Source of the DNA: Paenibacillus sp. DMB20
GTDB taxonomy: Bacteria; Bacillota; Bacilli; Paenibacillales; Paenibacillaceae
Reading direction: 5' to 3'
Assembly: GCF_000987955.1 (NCBI RefSeq)
Contig: NZ_LAZU01000021.1
Coordinates: 62,001 to 126,000 of the forward strand
Length of the DNA: 64,000 bases
The notes under the pieces are model-generated. The model had not been told where the DNA came from. It ran no database searches and was given only the letters and a program-made list of their open reading frames with translations. Below, in pieces: positions 36,834 to 46,265 of the stretch (positions are counted from its first letter, which is position 1; each line of letters begins with the position of its first letter). A program made the position numbers and the translations under genes.

Positions 36834-37182
36834 GTGTAACCCCTCCACTTTTTCTATATCTATTTAGAACATAAAGAGCCAAACAAGAAAAGGAGTGCGT
36901 AACGTGGAAAAATTCAGAAACGAAAGGGGCGTGAATATCGCCTTTATCTCCGAACTTCGAATCTTTCTCGGTTACCTCCCCCCCCAGTCTCTCGTTGTCA
37001 GTCTCTTTAGGCCCACTTCATTTTAATACACTTGTAACACATTTGTTGTGAATTGTTTCACAATGAACGGTTTCCATTGGGAGTGGGGCTTTCCGCGTTG
37101 AGTTCCTTCATAATGAAGATGTATAATTAGGTACACATTTACATTTTTATCCTCATGATAGCGTGGATTGGTAAATAAAATG
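36834..37182. other. Intergenic region between the flavin reductase and TetR genes
   Basis: About 350 bases with no supported gene. It should hold divergent promoters: the right end carries the TetR half-site described separately, and the left end the GGAGGGG ribosome site of the flavin reductase. Confidence 0.4.
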
Positions 37183-37190
37183 TGTCGAAA
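37183..37190 (+). promoter_or_regulatory. Candidate TetR half-operator upstream of its own gene
   Basis: TGTCGAAA, identical to one arm of the 17-bp palindrome at 37868-37884 in front of oleate hydratase, lies about 95 bases before the TetR ATG. The second arm is degenerate. Confidence 0.45.
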
Positions 37191-37282
37191 TCTTCATATC
37201 GTCGCTAAAACATACCCGCGATGATCGTATGGGGCTGATAATTGCTTTTGCGAATGATTACACTCTGGATCGGAGGGGTTTT

Positions 37283-37852
37283 ATGGCACAAACAACAAAA
37301 AAAAGCGCTTGCCTTATCGCTAAAAAAAAATGCTTGAGAAAAAAAACGCTTGATAAGATTACCGTTATTGATATTGTCGAGGACTGCGAAGTGAATCGGC
37401 AAACGTTTTATTATCATTTCAAAGATATTTATGATCTTGTGGAGTGGATTTGCACAAACGAGGCTGCAAAAGCGCTGGATGGCAAGAAAACGTATGACAC
37501 GTGGCAGCAGGGCCTATTGCAAATATTCGAGTATGTGCTGAAAAACAAGGCGTTTGTGACAAGCGTCTATCATTCCATTAAACGGGAGCAGCTGGAAAAC
37601 TACCTATTTAACGTAACGTATACTCTTTTAATAGGGGTTATTGAGGAAAAGGCCGCCACGATGTCGATCAGGGAGGATGATAAGTCGTTTATCGCCGACT
37701 TTTATAAATATGCGTTTGTAGGGCTGATGCTGGATTGGATTGCTAAAGGGATGAAGGAAGAGCCTTCTGCCATCGTGGATCGGCTAAGCATTTTGATTCA
37801 AGGGGATATTTTTTTCGCGCTTGAAAAGTTTAAATTGTACCGCCATCCTTAG
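37283..37852 (+). CDS. TetR/AcrR-family regulator (with three compensating homopolymer insertions)
   Basis: ATG 37283 (MAQTTKKSA) follows GGAGGGG (37273-37279). 189 residues. HTH: KITVIDIVEDCEVNRQTFYY HFKDIYDLVEWI; C-terminal ligand/dimer domain LLQIFEYVLKNKAFVTSVYH and FYKYAFVGLMLDWIAKGMKE. Relatives I know begin helix 1 with KKALALSLKKMLEKKTLDK, whereas this frame reads KKSACLIAKKKCLRKKTLD: three A-runs (37277-37284 region onward, about 37298-37305, 37323-37331, 37340-37347) each have one extra A, the total of three restoring frame with one added residue. It is probably a repressor of the downstream oleate hydratase. Confidence 0.88.
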   Translation: MAQTTKKSACLIAKKKCLRKKTLDKITVIDIVEDCEVNRQTFYYHFKDIYDLVEWICTNEAAKALDGKKTYDTWQQGLLQIFEYVLKNKAFVTSVYHSIKREQLENYLFNVTYTLLIGVIEEKAATMSIREDDKSFIADFYKYAFVGLMLDWIAKGMKEEPSAIVDRLSILIQGDIFFALEKFKLYRHP

Positions 37853-37867
37853 ACAATCCTAGGCTTT

Positions 37868-37884
37868 TGTCGAAAGTTTCGACA
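37868..37884 (+). promoter_or_regulatory. Palindromic operator upstream of oleate hydratase
   Basis: TGTCGAAAGTTTCGACA is a perfect inverted repeat of eight bases around one G, lying 16 bases after the TetR stop and about 80 bases before the ohyA start. Confidence 0.65.
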
Positions 37885-37964
37885 CTGGGCGGACATTGTC
37901 TATGGGAGACCTCCGAATTATTTTTTATGATGGTATTGCTACAATCAATTCGGAGGTGACTGGA

Positions 37965-39734
37965 ATGTATTATAGCAATGGAAATTATGAAGCGTTTGCC
38001 CGTCCGGAAAAACCGGTCGACGTCGACAAAAAATCAGCGTATCTGGTTGGAGCCGGATTAAGCTCCCTGGCAGCGGCGTGTTTTCTTGTGCGCGACGGCC
38101 AAATGAAGGGGGAGCGGATTCACATTCTGGAAGAGCTTAGCCTTCCCGGAGGTGCTTGCGACGGAATCCATGACAGCGATAAAGGTTTTATTATTCGCGG
38201 TGGACGGGAAATGGAAGATCATTTTGAATGCTTGTGGGATTTGTTCCGTTCCATTCCTTCTCTTGAAATTGAAGGCGCATCCGTTTTGGATGAGTTTTAC
38301 TGGCTAAATAAGAAAGATCCGAACTACTCCCTAATGAGAGCCACGGTTAACCGGGGCGAGGATGCCCATACGGATGGGAAATTTGATCTGAGCGAAAAAG
38401 CTTCGCTGGAAATCGTGAAGTTATTCTTTACTCGAAACGAAGATTTGCATGATAAGAAAATTACCGATGTATTCACGGAGGATTTCTTTGCCTCGAATTT
38501 CTGGCTTTACTGGAGAACGATGTTTGCTTTTGAAGATTGGCACAGCGCCTTGGAGATGAAGCTTTACATTCAAAGGTTCATTCATCATATCGGCGGATTG
38601 CCTGATTTTTCCGCGTTAAAATTCACGAAGTATAATCAATATGAGTCCTTGATTCTGCCAATGATGAAATATTTGCAGTCGCATGGCGTTCATTTCCAAT
38701 ATGATACGACGGTTACGAATGTAGTATTTGATATTCAAGGCAATAAGAAGGCTGCCAAGCAAATAGTATGCCGCCGTGCCGGAAAAGAGGAATATATCGA
38801 CTTGACGGAAGATGATTTGGTGTTTGTGACAAACGGCAGCTGCACGGAAAATTCTTCTTCGGGCGACCATCATCGTGCGGCTGAATTCAATCGTTCCGTC
38901 GGCGGCTGCTGGGAGCTTTGGAGAAATATCGCCAAGCAGGATCCATCCTTTGGACGCCCCGATAAATTCTGCACGAACACAGAAGCAACGAACTGGGAAT
39001 CGGCAACCGTTACGACGCTGGATGACAGAATCCCGCCCTATATCGAAAAAGTTTGTCAGCGCGACCCGTTCAGCGGAAAGGTCGTTACCGGCGGCATCGT
39101 GTCCGTAAAGGATTCCAAGTGGCTCATGAGTTATACCTTAAATCGTCAACCGCATTTCAAAGAGCAGCCGAAAGATCAGCTTGTGGTGTGGGTATACGGT
39201 TTATTCACCGATGTTCCGGGCGATTACGTCAAGAAGCCGATGAGAGAATGCACAGGCGAGGAAATTACGATGGAGTGGCTATACCATCTGGGTGTGCCTG
39301 TTCATGAGATTCCCGACATGGCTGCGAACTCTGCCCGCTGCATCCCGACCATGATGCCTTATATTACGGCATTCTTCATGCCGAGAACAGCAGGAGACCG
39401 GCCGAAAGTAGTTCCGGACGGTTGCGTCAACTTCGCTTTTATCGGACAGTTTGCGGACACGGTTCGCGACACCGTATTTACAACGGAATATTCGGTCAGA
39501 ACGGCAATGGAAGCCGTCTACACCTTATTAAACGTAGACCGCGGCGTACCTGAAGTATTCGGCTCCTGCTACGATGTCCGCGTACTGCTGGACTCTACTT
39601 CCAAAATGATGGACGGCAAAAAACTTACGGATTTGAAGCTTCCGTTTATCATGAACTTGATCGAAAAACAGGCTTTGAAAAAAGTCTCGGGAACCGTTAT
39701 CGAAGAATTGCTGAAACGGTATAACATCATTTAG
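37965..39734 (+). CDS. ohyA: Oleate hydratase (myosin-cross-reactive antigen family)
   Basis: 589 residues from ATG 37965 ([17 protein letters not shown]), which has GGAGGTGA five bases upstream; the open frame to 37896 has no such site. FAD-binding [20 protein letters not shown], the signature [20 protein letters not shown] with the catalytic Glu region, [26 protein letters not shown]-region equivalent [14 protein letters not shown], and the C-terminal [20 protein letters not shown]. It adds water to cis-9 double bonds of unsaturated fatty acids giving 10-hydroxy acids, a detoxification of host or plant fatty acids. Located behind a TetR repressor and its palindrome, so likely induced by fatty acids. 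Confidence 0.95.
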   Translation: MYYSNGNYEAFARPEKPVDVDKKSAYLVGAGLSSLAAACFLVRDGQMKGERIHILEELSLPGGACDGIHDSDKGFIIRGGREMEDHFECLWDLFRSIPSLEIEGASVLDEFYWLNKKDPNYSLMRATVNRGEDAHTDGKFDLSEKASLEIVKLFFTRNEDLHDKKITDVFTEDFFASNFWLYWRTMFAFEDWHSALEMKLYIQRFIHHIGGLPDFSALKFTKYNQYESLILPMMKYLQSHGVHFQYDTTVTNVVFDIQGNKKAAKQIVCRRAGKEEYIDLTEDDLVFVTNGSCTENSSSGDHHRAAEFNRSVGGCWELWRNIAKQDPSFGRPDKFCTNTEATNWESATVTTLDDRIPPYIEKVCQRDPFSGKVVTGGIVSVKDSKWLMSYTLNRQPHFKEQPKDQLVVWVYGLFTDVPGDYVKKPMRECTGEEITMEWLYHLGVPVHEIPDMAANSARCIPTMMPYITAFFMPRTAGDRPKVVPDGCVNFAFIGQFADTVRDTVFTTEYSVRTAMEAVYTLLNVDRGVPEVFGSCYDVRVLLDSTSKMMDGKKLTDLKLPFIMNLIEKQALKKVSGTVIEELLKRYNII

Positions 39735-39793
39735 TCGAGAAATAGGGATGGTGGAACGTTTATACGTTGAGCATGACAACAGGGCGATACATG

Positions 39794-39834
39794 AAAAAGC
39801 GCTTCGGGAAGCTTGTCCCAAGCGCTTTTTTTTA
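39794..39834 (+). terminator. Terminator after oleate hydratase
   Basis: AAAAAGCGCTTCGGGA (39794-39809) pairs with TCCCAAGCGCTTTTT (39817-39831, one bulge), ending in a run of eight T. Confidence 0.9.
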
Positions 39835-40055
39835 TTCTGTTTTTGATGGCAGGAGGCAGATGCTGCGGCTTGTTCGCCGGATCGCAGGCGGTCGTGCAAA
39901 AAAATGCGCTATTCAGCTCCTTCAGCGCCGTCGGCTCCGTGTGGCTTCAACTTTTCCAATGCTTCAATTATTATTTTGCCGGCAAATAGGCAACTGTATT
40001 AGACACCTCTCTTGGACTGATCATATATTGTTTCAAAAGCAAGAGGAGGTATTTC
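39835..40055. other. Intergenic region before the DUF1259 gene
   Basis: About 220 bases without a supported gene. GAGGAGG at 40041-40047 is the ribosome site of the next gene. Confidence 0.4.
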
Positions 40056-40472
40056 ATGGCAGAAGTTAGAGTGAGTCCACGATTTCGGAGGTTATGTAAC
40101 CAATTTGCCAGCATATTGGGAGGAGAACATGAAATCGTGGAGGGGCCGGTTTGTTTTGTCAGCCGCGCTCGGAGATTTAATGCAACAATTTTAGGAAGAC
40201 GTACGACTTCGCCTTTGGTTGGAGCCCAACTATTTTCATTTGAATCGCTCGATACGTCGGGACGTGCGCTCTGCTTGGGCGAAACGGCAGTTTTCCAAAA
40301 CCAGGCCAACCGATTAATTAGAAACCTTCAACGGAATGGTATTACAGTGACGGCTCTGCATAATCACTGGTTGAAAGAGAACCCTAGATTAATGTATATT
40401 CACTGGGAATCCATTGACGAACCTGTTGCATTTGCCAGAAAAACGAAAGAATCCATTGCTTTCCTCGGATAA
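40056..40472 (+). CDS. DUF1259 (LppY/LpqO-like) domain protein
   Basis: 138 residues, intact, with a strong GAGGAGG ribosome site. Sequence VSPRFRRLCNQFASILGGEH, VEGPVCFVSRARRFNATILG, GAQLFSFESLDTSGRALCLG ETAVF, and VTALHNHWLKENPRLMYIHW are the characteristic blocks of DUF1259 (H-N-W-E-P-L-Y-H-W). Usually two such domains are found in tandem in mycobacterial lipoproteins; here a single cytoplasmic domain without signal peptide. Function unknown. It converges with the GMC oxidoreductase gene. Confidence 0.88.
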   Translation: MAEVRVSPRFRRLCNQFASILGGEHEIVEGPVCFVSRARRFNATILGRRTTSPLVGAQLFSFESLDTSGRALCLGETAVFQNQANRLIRNLQRNGITVTALHNHWLKENPRLMYIHWESIDEPVAFARKTKESIAFLG

Positions 40473-40483
40473 AACCGAAGTAA

Positions 40484-40527
40484 CCATAAAAAAACCTTAG
40501 TTCGATTTCCATCGGACTAAGGTTCTT
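40484..40527 (-). terminator. Terminator of the GMC oxidoreductase gene
   Basis: AACCTTAGTTCGA (40493-40505) pairs with TCGGACTAAGGTT (40512-40524); read on the minus strand it is followed by eight T. It may weakly serve the DUF1259 gene as well. Confidence 0.8.
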
Positions 40528-40535
40528 AAAGTTCT

Positions 40536-42173
40536 TCACTCTTGAAGATTCTCCGGTTCACTTTTCCGTCTTACGGATTTCTTTTTGCGTAATTGCTGTG
40601 CGATGGTAAGGCCGATCAAATAAGCTGGGGCTGCTGTATTTCCATCAACGGTAAAAGGTATGATCGAATCATCGGCTACGATCAGATTTTTTTACGCCAT
40701 GCACTTCTCCTCGTTTATTAACCACCCCACCTTTTGCAAGCGGGGCCATTCGAAGGGAACCTTGTTGATGATGGTTATGCTCAAAGTTTTCTTTAATGAA
40801 GCTTTCGAGTTTATCATCGTCATTGATGACGTCTATCGTTGGCGAAACTAATCGGTACATCGGATCAATGGCTCTAAGCTGTTCCGCTATTTTTTTTGAT
40901 ATAGACCCTATAGATTTGCTTTACGGCTTCCATGTCGCTGGCATTCGTTAGGAAGGCCTCGTCGGCAAGCACGATTTGAAGGGGATCGTTGCTTTGTATC
41001 TTTATCGAGCCGCGACTTTTTAGGTTTAAGGTATATAATGACGATGGTTAAAGAGTCATCAGACCCTATCCCAGCAAGCTGAACTGCCCGGATATCCGGA
41101 TTTGCGTCAGGTGTCGGATCAGGCAAGAAGGCGCCGCCTGTGTAAAGAGCGTCTGGATCGTTGTCAGGGAGCGGTTTGTCTGCGGGGTTGGTGGTAAAAA
41201 CGGCAAAGTTTAATGTGTGGTTCTTAAGCTGCTTCCCCACATTCGGATTGTTTACAACAATAGGAATTCCTGATGATTTTAGTTGTTTTTTAGGTCCGAT
41301 TCCAGAGAGCATGAGCAGCTGCGTACTGTTAATCCCGGCTGAAACGATTACTTTCTTTCGGGCGTTTGCCCGGACGCATTTTCCTTCTTTTAAAAACTCT
41401 ACGCCAACGGCACGCTTATTTTCAAAAAGGATACGCAGCGCCGTTGATTTGTAGAATACGCTCAATTTTCGGCCATTAACGCCACGACCACCGGGTGTTA
41501 CTATATCTGATGAAAGGAAGGCGGTTGATGAGCTTTCGCGTTCCCCATTCGGTTTTTGGAACAACTGCCATCGAGTAAAGGGGCCAAGCGGTGTTTCTGG
41601 GGTATTGTAATCAAGTATTTCGGGGAATCCGGTTGCTCGCTCGATTGCTGAAACCAGTTTGGTTGCCATACTCGTAGGATTTCGGGGTGCTTGCCTAATA
41701 TCGATTCTGCCATGGAATCCGTGAACATTCGGATTGTCCGTCTCCCCGTTAAACCTCTCCATTCTTTTGAAGCGGCTTATCGCTCGTTCAGGTGACCAGT
41801 CGCTCCCCAAAAGTGCTTCCCACTGTTCGAAGACAAAGGAAGTTGGTCTTACATATTGCTCGCCATTAATCGAGGAACCGCCACCGGAGAGCCGCCCCGT
41901 CGTCCATTCAAATACGCGTCCATCAAGTTCTTCCTGTGGGATTCCCTCCCCCTGCCAAAAATACCGGGGGAAAAACTCCTCCTCAAGCTCGAGAGCAAAA
42001 GTGGAATTTCTGATCGGCTCCTCCCTATCCTTATTTTCTCCTGCTTCTAATAGAAGGACTGACGTTTTCTTATCATCTGTTAGGGTCTTTGCGATTACGG
42101 CACCGGCCGGTCCTGTTCCAATGACGATATAATCAAACCTTAATTCTTTATCATTTTTAGGCAGTCTGCTCAC
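40536..42173 (-). CDS. GMC-family oxidoreductase (three frameshifts)
   Basis: N-terminal FAD site FDYIVIGTGPAGAVIAKTLT, GMC signature WTTGRLSGGGSSINGEQYVR, DIRQAPRNPTSMATKL, VIVSAGINSTQLLMLSGIGP (second GMC signature), then, after removing one A at 41017-41021 and further single bases near 40894 and 40690, ADEAFLTNASDMEAVKQIYR, HNHHQQGSLRMAPLAKGGVV and the C-terminal NLIVADDSIIPFTVDGNTAA. The three +1 changes cancel; 545 residues restored. Related to glucose/choline-type alcohol dehydrogenases; the H-H-Q-G-S-RM block is the usual catalytic His region. No signal peptide; substrate unknown. Confidence 0.85.
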
Positions 42174-42400
42174 AATCAGGTCTCCTTTACCCAGTAGTTA
42201 CTCAGCACCCTGTTTTAGAGTATTACGGACATCTGCCTAAAGTGCGGAGTTATTCAAATTCGTTTAATATGGAGGCCAGAGGAGGGAGCGTCACTCTGAG
42301 TAGCGGGATAGGCTGTAGCTGTAAAAGCCCTCCTATGTTACGATGTGGTAGGTCAAGGAAAGATCATACAATCATAGACATCGGAAATGGAGACATAATC
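42174..42400. other. Intergenic region between GMC oxidoreductase and radical SAM genes
   Basis: A divergent spacer. The radical SAM frame is open back to 42242, but the leader residues do not look protein-like. GGAG at 42389-42392 supports a TTG start at 42401. Confidence 0.4.
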
Positions 42401-43276
42401 TTGAAAACATTTAAAAAAGTTTATATAGAAATTACCAGCATCTGTAATCTTGCCTGTAGCTTTTGTCCGCCAACGGAACGCAAGGCAAATTTCATTAAGG
42501 TGGATGACTTTTCCAAAAGGCTGGATGAAATCAAACCGCACACGAACCATATTTATCTGCATGTCAAAGGGGAGCCGCTTCTCCATCCCAAGATCGACGA
42601 GTTGCTGGATATCAGCCACGAGAAAGGTTTTAGGGTCAATATCACGACAAACGGGACATTGATCGCGAAAAACCGGCATAAATTGCTGGGAAAGCCGGCG
42701 CTAAGACAGATGAATTTTTCGCTCCACAGCTTTGACGGACATGAGGGTTCAACCGACCGCGAAGGATATTTAAGGGAAATCCTCTCATTTGTCCGTGAGG
42801 CTAAGGAGCATCATGTCATCTTTTCATTCCGTCTGTGGAATTTGACGCAGGACAACGCAACCAACCTTCAAAAGCGCAGAAACCGCCAGACTCTTGAAAT
42901 GATAGAGAAAGAATTCGGCCTGGATTACAAGATCGAAGAAAAGGTAGTGCCGGGCGGAGGAGTGAGAGTCGCTAACAACGTCTACTTGAACCAGGATTAT
43001 GAATTCCAATGGCCAAGTCTGACTGCGCCGAAAGATGAAGGCAAAGGATTTTGCCATGCACTTCGCAGCCAGGCAGCCATTCTCGTGGACGGGACCGTCG
43101 TCCCATGCTGCTTGGATGGGGAAGGAATCATCAATTTAGGCAATATCCATCAGGCATCATTTTCTGACATCGTGGATGGCGAGCGGGCGAATAACCTCGT
43201 CGATGGATTTTCCCGCAGGGAGGCTGTCGAGGAATTATGCAGGCGATGCGGGTATCGCCAGAGGTTTGGAGCGTAA
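42401..43276 (+). CDS. Radical SAM/SPASM-domain protein
   Basis: 291 residues from TTG 42401 (MKTFKKVYIEITSICNLAC SFC). The CxxxCxxC cluster motif is CNLACSFC; HIYLHVKGEPLLHPKIDELL carries the GGEP-like motif as KGEP; FRVNITTNGTLIAKN follows. The C-terminal SPASM-like part has FCHALRSQAAILVDGTVVPC CLDGEGIINLGNI and a final CRRCGYRQRF. Such proteins modify peptides or proteins or act in cofactor biosynthesis; no precursor-peptide gene is visible next to it. An intact gene with a terminator downstream. A longer N-terminus (to 42242) is possible but unsupported. Confidence 0.88.
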   Translation: MKTFKKVYIEITSICNLACSFCPPTERKANFIKVDDFSKRLDEIKPHTNHIYLHVKGEPLLHPKIDELLDISHEKGFRVNITTNGTLIAKNRHKLLGKPALRQMNFSLHSFDGHEGSTDREGYLREILSFVREAKEHHVIFSFRLWNLTQDNATNLQKRRNRQTLEMIEKEFGLDYKIEEKVVPGGGVRVANNVYLNQDYEFQWPSLTAPKDEGKGFCHALRSQAAILVDGTVVPCCLDGEGIINLGNIHQASFSDIVDGERANNLVDGFSRREAVEELCRRCGYRQRFGA

Positions 43277-43373
43277 GGGGCGCCCACGATTCTCCCTGTG
43301 ATCAAGAAGGCGACGGGACAAAGCGTAGAGATACTTATAGAAGCATCTATAAAGACGGATGACGGAATTGGAA

Positions 43374-43412
43374 AAGCACCGTGGACAAATGTTCACGGTG
43401 CTTTATTGTTTT
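43374..43412 (+). terminator. Terminator after the radical SAM gene
   Basis: AAAGCACCGTG (43374-43384) pairs with CACGGTGCTTT (43395-43405), followed by ATTGTTTTG. Confidence 0.85.
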
Positions 43413-43503
43413 GGCTTACGGTGCGGCAAAGAGAATAGACACAGCGATGCTGAGGGTCAGTAGCCTGTTAAGAAAAAGCCAGATTGAGATCCGTTTATAG
43501 ATG

Positions 43504-43630
43504 TTGACAACGCGTGGAATTTATCATAACTTAATAATTAAGTTGAATGAATTCAACGATGGGGTCAAGCTTCATCGAATGCGGAGGATTGCCTGGAAAT
43601 CATGAGCCGGCAGGATGATGTGATCACATC
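43504..43630 (+). promoter_or_regulatory. Promoter and palindrome upstream of the SLH serine hydrolase
   Basis: TTGACA (43504-43509), 17 bases, TAACTT (43527-43532) is a sigma-A-type promoter. GATGTGATCACATC at 43617-43630 is a perfect 14-bp palindrome about 25 bases before the ribosome site and could be an operator. Confidence 0.55.
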
Positions 43631-43666
43631 GATTGCAAATTGTTCAACGATACGAGGAGGTTCTAT

Positions 43667-45742
43667 ATGATTAAAAGGAAGCTTGGAAAAGTTCTTCGAG
43701 CATTGGCCGTCACAGGACTGGGGATTACCTTGAGCGTTGGTTCCACTGTGCAGGCCGAAGCGGACGGGACCACCCCCGTCAAGCGGCCATCTGCAGTAAC
43801 GATTGATCTTGGCGGATTGGAGAAACTGCTCGATCGGTTCATGAAAGAACGCATTGGCGCGGATAAAATGGCGCCTGGGGCTGCCGTAACCGTGGTGCAG
43901 AATGGACGAATCATGCTGAGTAAGGGCTATGGTTATGCCGACCTAAAAAGAAAAAAGCCGGTTGACCCGGACCGGACTTTATTCCGTATCGGCTCGGTGA
44001 CCAAAACCTTCACGGCAGCAGCGATCATGCAGCTGGCGGAGCAGGGAAAGCTTGATCTTCATGGCGATATCCAGGAATACCTGGGCGGGATTCGGTTGGA
44101 TAATCCTTTTCCGAGGCCCGTCACGATCCATGATCTGCTCACGCATACTTCAGGATTTCAGGTGACGGTCGAGACTAAAGAGGACATGTCCGAAGACCTG
44201 AGTACCTTTGTTTCGCTAAAAGAATATATCGTGAAAAACAAACCGCCGGTCGTTCGCGAGCCGGGAACTTCCTACATGTACGATAATTATGCCTTCAATC
44301 TGCTCGGGCTGATCATAGAGAACGTCACCGGAATGCCTTATCGGCAGTATATGGAGGAGAATGTTCTAAAGCCGCTCCAGATGGACAATTCGCAGATGAT
44401 GATGACGAAGCAGGCCTTGCCTAACCTGGCCACCGGCTATGATGACAGCAACAGCCCGATTCCCCCATATATGCTGGCTCCAACTGCTGCGCCTGACGGA
44501 GGAATGCTGACGACCGCGGAAAATGCGGCCCATTTCATGATTGCCCAGCTAAACGGTGGTACATACGAGGACAGCCGCCTGTGGAATGGCGAGTCGTTGC
44601 GGCTGATGCAGAAGTTCCATTCCAGCATTGTCCCGGAATATCCGGATACAACTTACGGATACGAGAATATGCTGGAACCTGGTAAAAACAACGGTCAATG
44701 GATCATTGGCAAAGGAGGAGATGTTCCGGGCTACAGCTCGTTTATGTTGATGTTGCCCGAGCATAACATTGGCATCTTCATGACTTTTAATAAACCGGTC
44801 TCTTCTGTTTACGTCGCAAGAGAATGGAACGATATGTTTATGGAGAAATATTTCCCGGCTCCGCCAACGGATGCTGCAGCGGCTGCGGACGTAGCTTATC
44901 CCGTCTCTTCCCAAAGGCAGTTGAAGCGGTTCGAAGGGATTTATTCCGATCTGCGCATCAAGATCATGTTGACCCGGGTCATGGCTACGGGGAAGGGAGA
45001 ACTCACGGTCGTGGATGATTTCACAGGAGCCCATAAGCTAAAGCAAAAGGGAGAACTGGTCTTTGAGGATGAGAACGGAGGTACGTTGGCATTCAAGAGC
45101 GACAAGGACGGCAATATAGCTTATCTCAAATACGGAAACCCGGTCGGCTATGCCGGCAAGTCCGCTTTCGCCTTCCGCGATGTTTCTGCAGATAGTGAAT
45201 ATGCGCCGTTTATCAACAATTTGCAAGCGATGGGGATTATTCAAGGCGGTTCAGACCGCAGCTATCTTCCGAAGCATCCGCTGACCCGGGCGCAGTTATC
45301 CGCCATGCTGGTCCGGATGATGGGGAGCAGCTTGACTCAGGAACCGTCACAGTTCAAGGATACGGAAGGAACGTGGGCAGAGCGCGAAGTGGAGGCCGCC
45401 GTGGCCTCGGGATTCATGAAGGGAATCGGCGAACGGCGCTTCGATCCGGACCGGGCGCTGACTCGCCAAGAGGCTGCAGCGATTCTCGTACCGGTGTTCC
45501 GGGCTGCTGCGCCCGAATCCTTCGCGCAGTTGAAGCCATCCAAGGTGAAACTGGCCGACAAGCCTGCCTCCGAAGTCGCCGAAAGCGTAAAACTGCTCGT
45601 TGCAGCAGGGATTACCGGGCCTGATGCAGCCCTCAAGCCAGACGGAGCGATTGCCTTCCGGGGAACGGAGCAGTTGACGCGTCAAGAGGCTGCCGTCTGG
45701 TTCACCCATTTTGTACGCAAGATGGTACTTGGTGTGGAATAA
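43667..45742 (+). CDS. SLH-anchored class C beta-lactamase-family serine hydrolase
   Basis: 691 residues from ATG 43667 behind GAGGAGG. A signal peptide (KVLRALAVTGLGITLSVGST VQA) precedes a beta-lactamase/D-Ala-D-Ala peptidase fold: SxxK in FRIGSVTKTFTAAAIMQLAE, Tyr motif in SYMYDNYAFNLLGLIIENVT, HDLLTHTSGF, and a KGGDVPGYSSFMLMLPEHNI region in place of KTG. About residues 390-470 form a C-terminal beta domain. Three SLH domains close the protein (FRDVSADSEYAPFINNLQAM, TWAEREVEAAVASGFMKGIG, VAESVKLLVAAGITGP), which bind pyruvylated wall polymer. Probably a wall-bound peptidase or esterase rather than a resistance enzyme. Confidence 0.9.
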   Translation: MIKRKLGKVLRALAVTGLGITLSVGSTVQAEADGTTPVKRPSAVTIDLGGLEKLLDRFMKERIGADKMAPGAAVTVVQNGRIMLSKGYGYADLKRKKPVDPDRTLFRIGSVTKTFTAAAIMQLAEQGKLDLHGDIQEYLGGIRLDNPFPRPVTIHDLLTHTSGFQVTVETKEDMSEDLSTFVSLKEYIVKNKPPVVREPGTSYMYDNYAFNLLGLIIENVTGMPYRQYMEENVLKPLQMDNSQMMMTKQALPNLATGYDDSNSPIPPYMLAPTAAPDGGMLTTAENAAHFMIAQLNGGTYEDSRLWNGESLRLMQKFHSSIVPEYPDTTYGYENMLEPGKNNGQWIIGKGGDVPGYSSFMLMLPEHNIGIFMTFNKPVSSVYVAREWNDMFMEKYFPAPPTDAAAAADVAYPVSSQRQLKRFEGIYSDLRIKIMLTRVMATGKGELTVVDDFTGAHKLKQKGELVFEDENGGTLAFKSDKDGNIAYLKYGNPVGYAGKSAFAFRDVSADSEYAPFINNLQAMGIIQGGSDRSYLPKHPLTRAQLSAMLVRMMGSSLTQEPSQFKDTEGTWAEREVEAAVASGFMKGIGERRFDPDRALTRQEAAAILVPVFRAAAPESFAQLKPSKVKLADKPASEVAESVKLLVAAGITGPDAALKPDGAIAFRGTEQLTRQEAAVWFTHFVRKMVLGVE

Positions 45743-45924
45743 CAGATAAATATGTTCCACAAGTGAGATTCTATCTATTAAAAGCTCACGAAGGTCCTAC
45801 GTGACAAAAAGAGGCTTATATCTTCACGCACCGTTTTTTTTATGCTGTCTATGAGAAAATTCTTTGTTAAAGTTACCAATCTTTGCTACGATATAAGATA
45901 GTCTATCAAAAATAAATAGAAACA
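45743..45924. other. Spacer between the SLH hydrolase and the cobalamin riboswitch
   Basis: No gene seen. AT-rich DNA from about 45830 should contain the promoter of the cobalamin operon, but I could not assign a convincing -35/-10 pair. Confidence 0.35.
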
Positions 45925-46105
45925 GCTTATATGGTGCCGATGCATAACGTATGCGGCTTAATAGGGAAGATCGATGAGAATTCGACGCGGTCCCGCCACT
46001 GTAACGCAGAGCCGGCAATCAAGGAAGTAGTCCACTGTCAACGATTTTAGACAGGAAGGACGATTGTCAAGCGATGAAGCGAAGCCAGGAGACCTGCCAT
46101 GTAAG
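45925..46105 (+). ncRNA. Cobalamin (adenosylcobalamin) riboswitch aptamer
   Basis: The conserved blocks occur in order: GGTGCC (45933-45938), AATAGGGAA (about 45960-45968), the core CGGTCCCGCCACTGTAA (about 45989-46005), and the B12 box GCGAAGCCAGGAGACCTGCC (46079-46098), with the expected pairing arms between them. This is the Rfam-type cobalamin riboswitch. It lies 160 bases before the start of the large SLH-DUF4430 gene, so that operon should be switched off when B12 is plentiful. Confidence 0.95.
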
Positions 46106-46200
46106 TGCTCTATATTTCTCACGAGGATGGGAGGGAGATGTTTGTTCGTGCGGCATGTTTGCAGCTGCGCGTTTGCTTGGCTGTGCAAAACGGGCCTTGG

Positions 46201-46233
46201 AACATCTTTCCATTCGGAAAGATGTTTTTTTAT
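46201..46233 (+). terminator. Riboswitch-controlled terminator (expression platform)
   Basis: AACATCTTTCC (46201-46211) pairs perfectly with GGAAAGATGTT (46216-46226), followed by TTTTTATT. It lies 100 bases after the B12 box and about 30 bases before the ATG, indicating control by premature termination. Confidence 0.9.
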
Positions 46234-46265
46234 TTCCATTTTTACGATAAGGAGTCTTTGACGTC

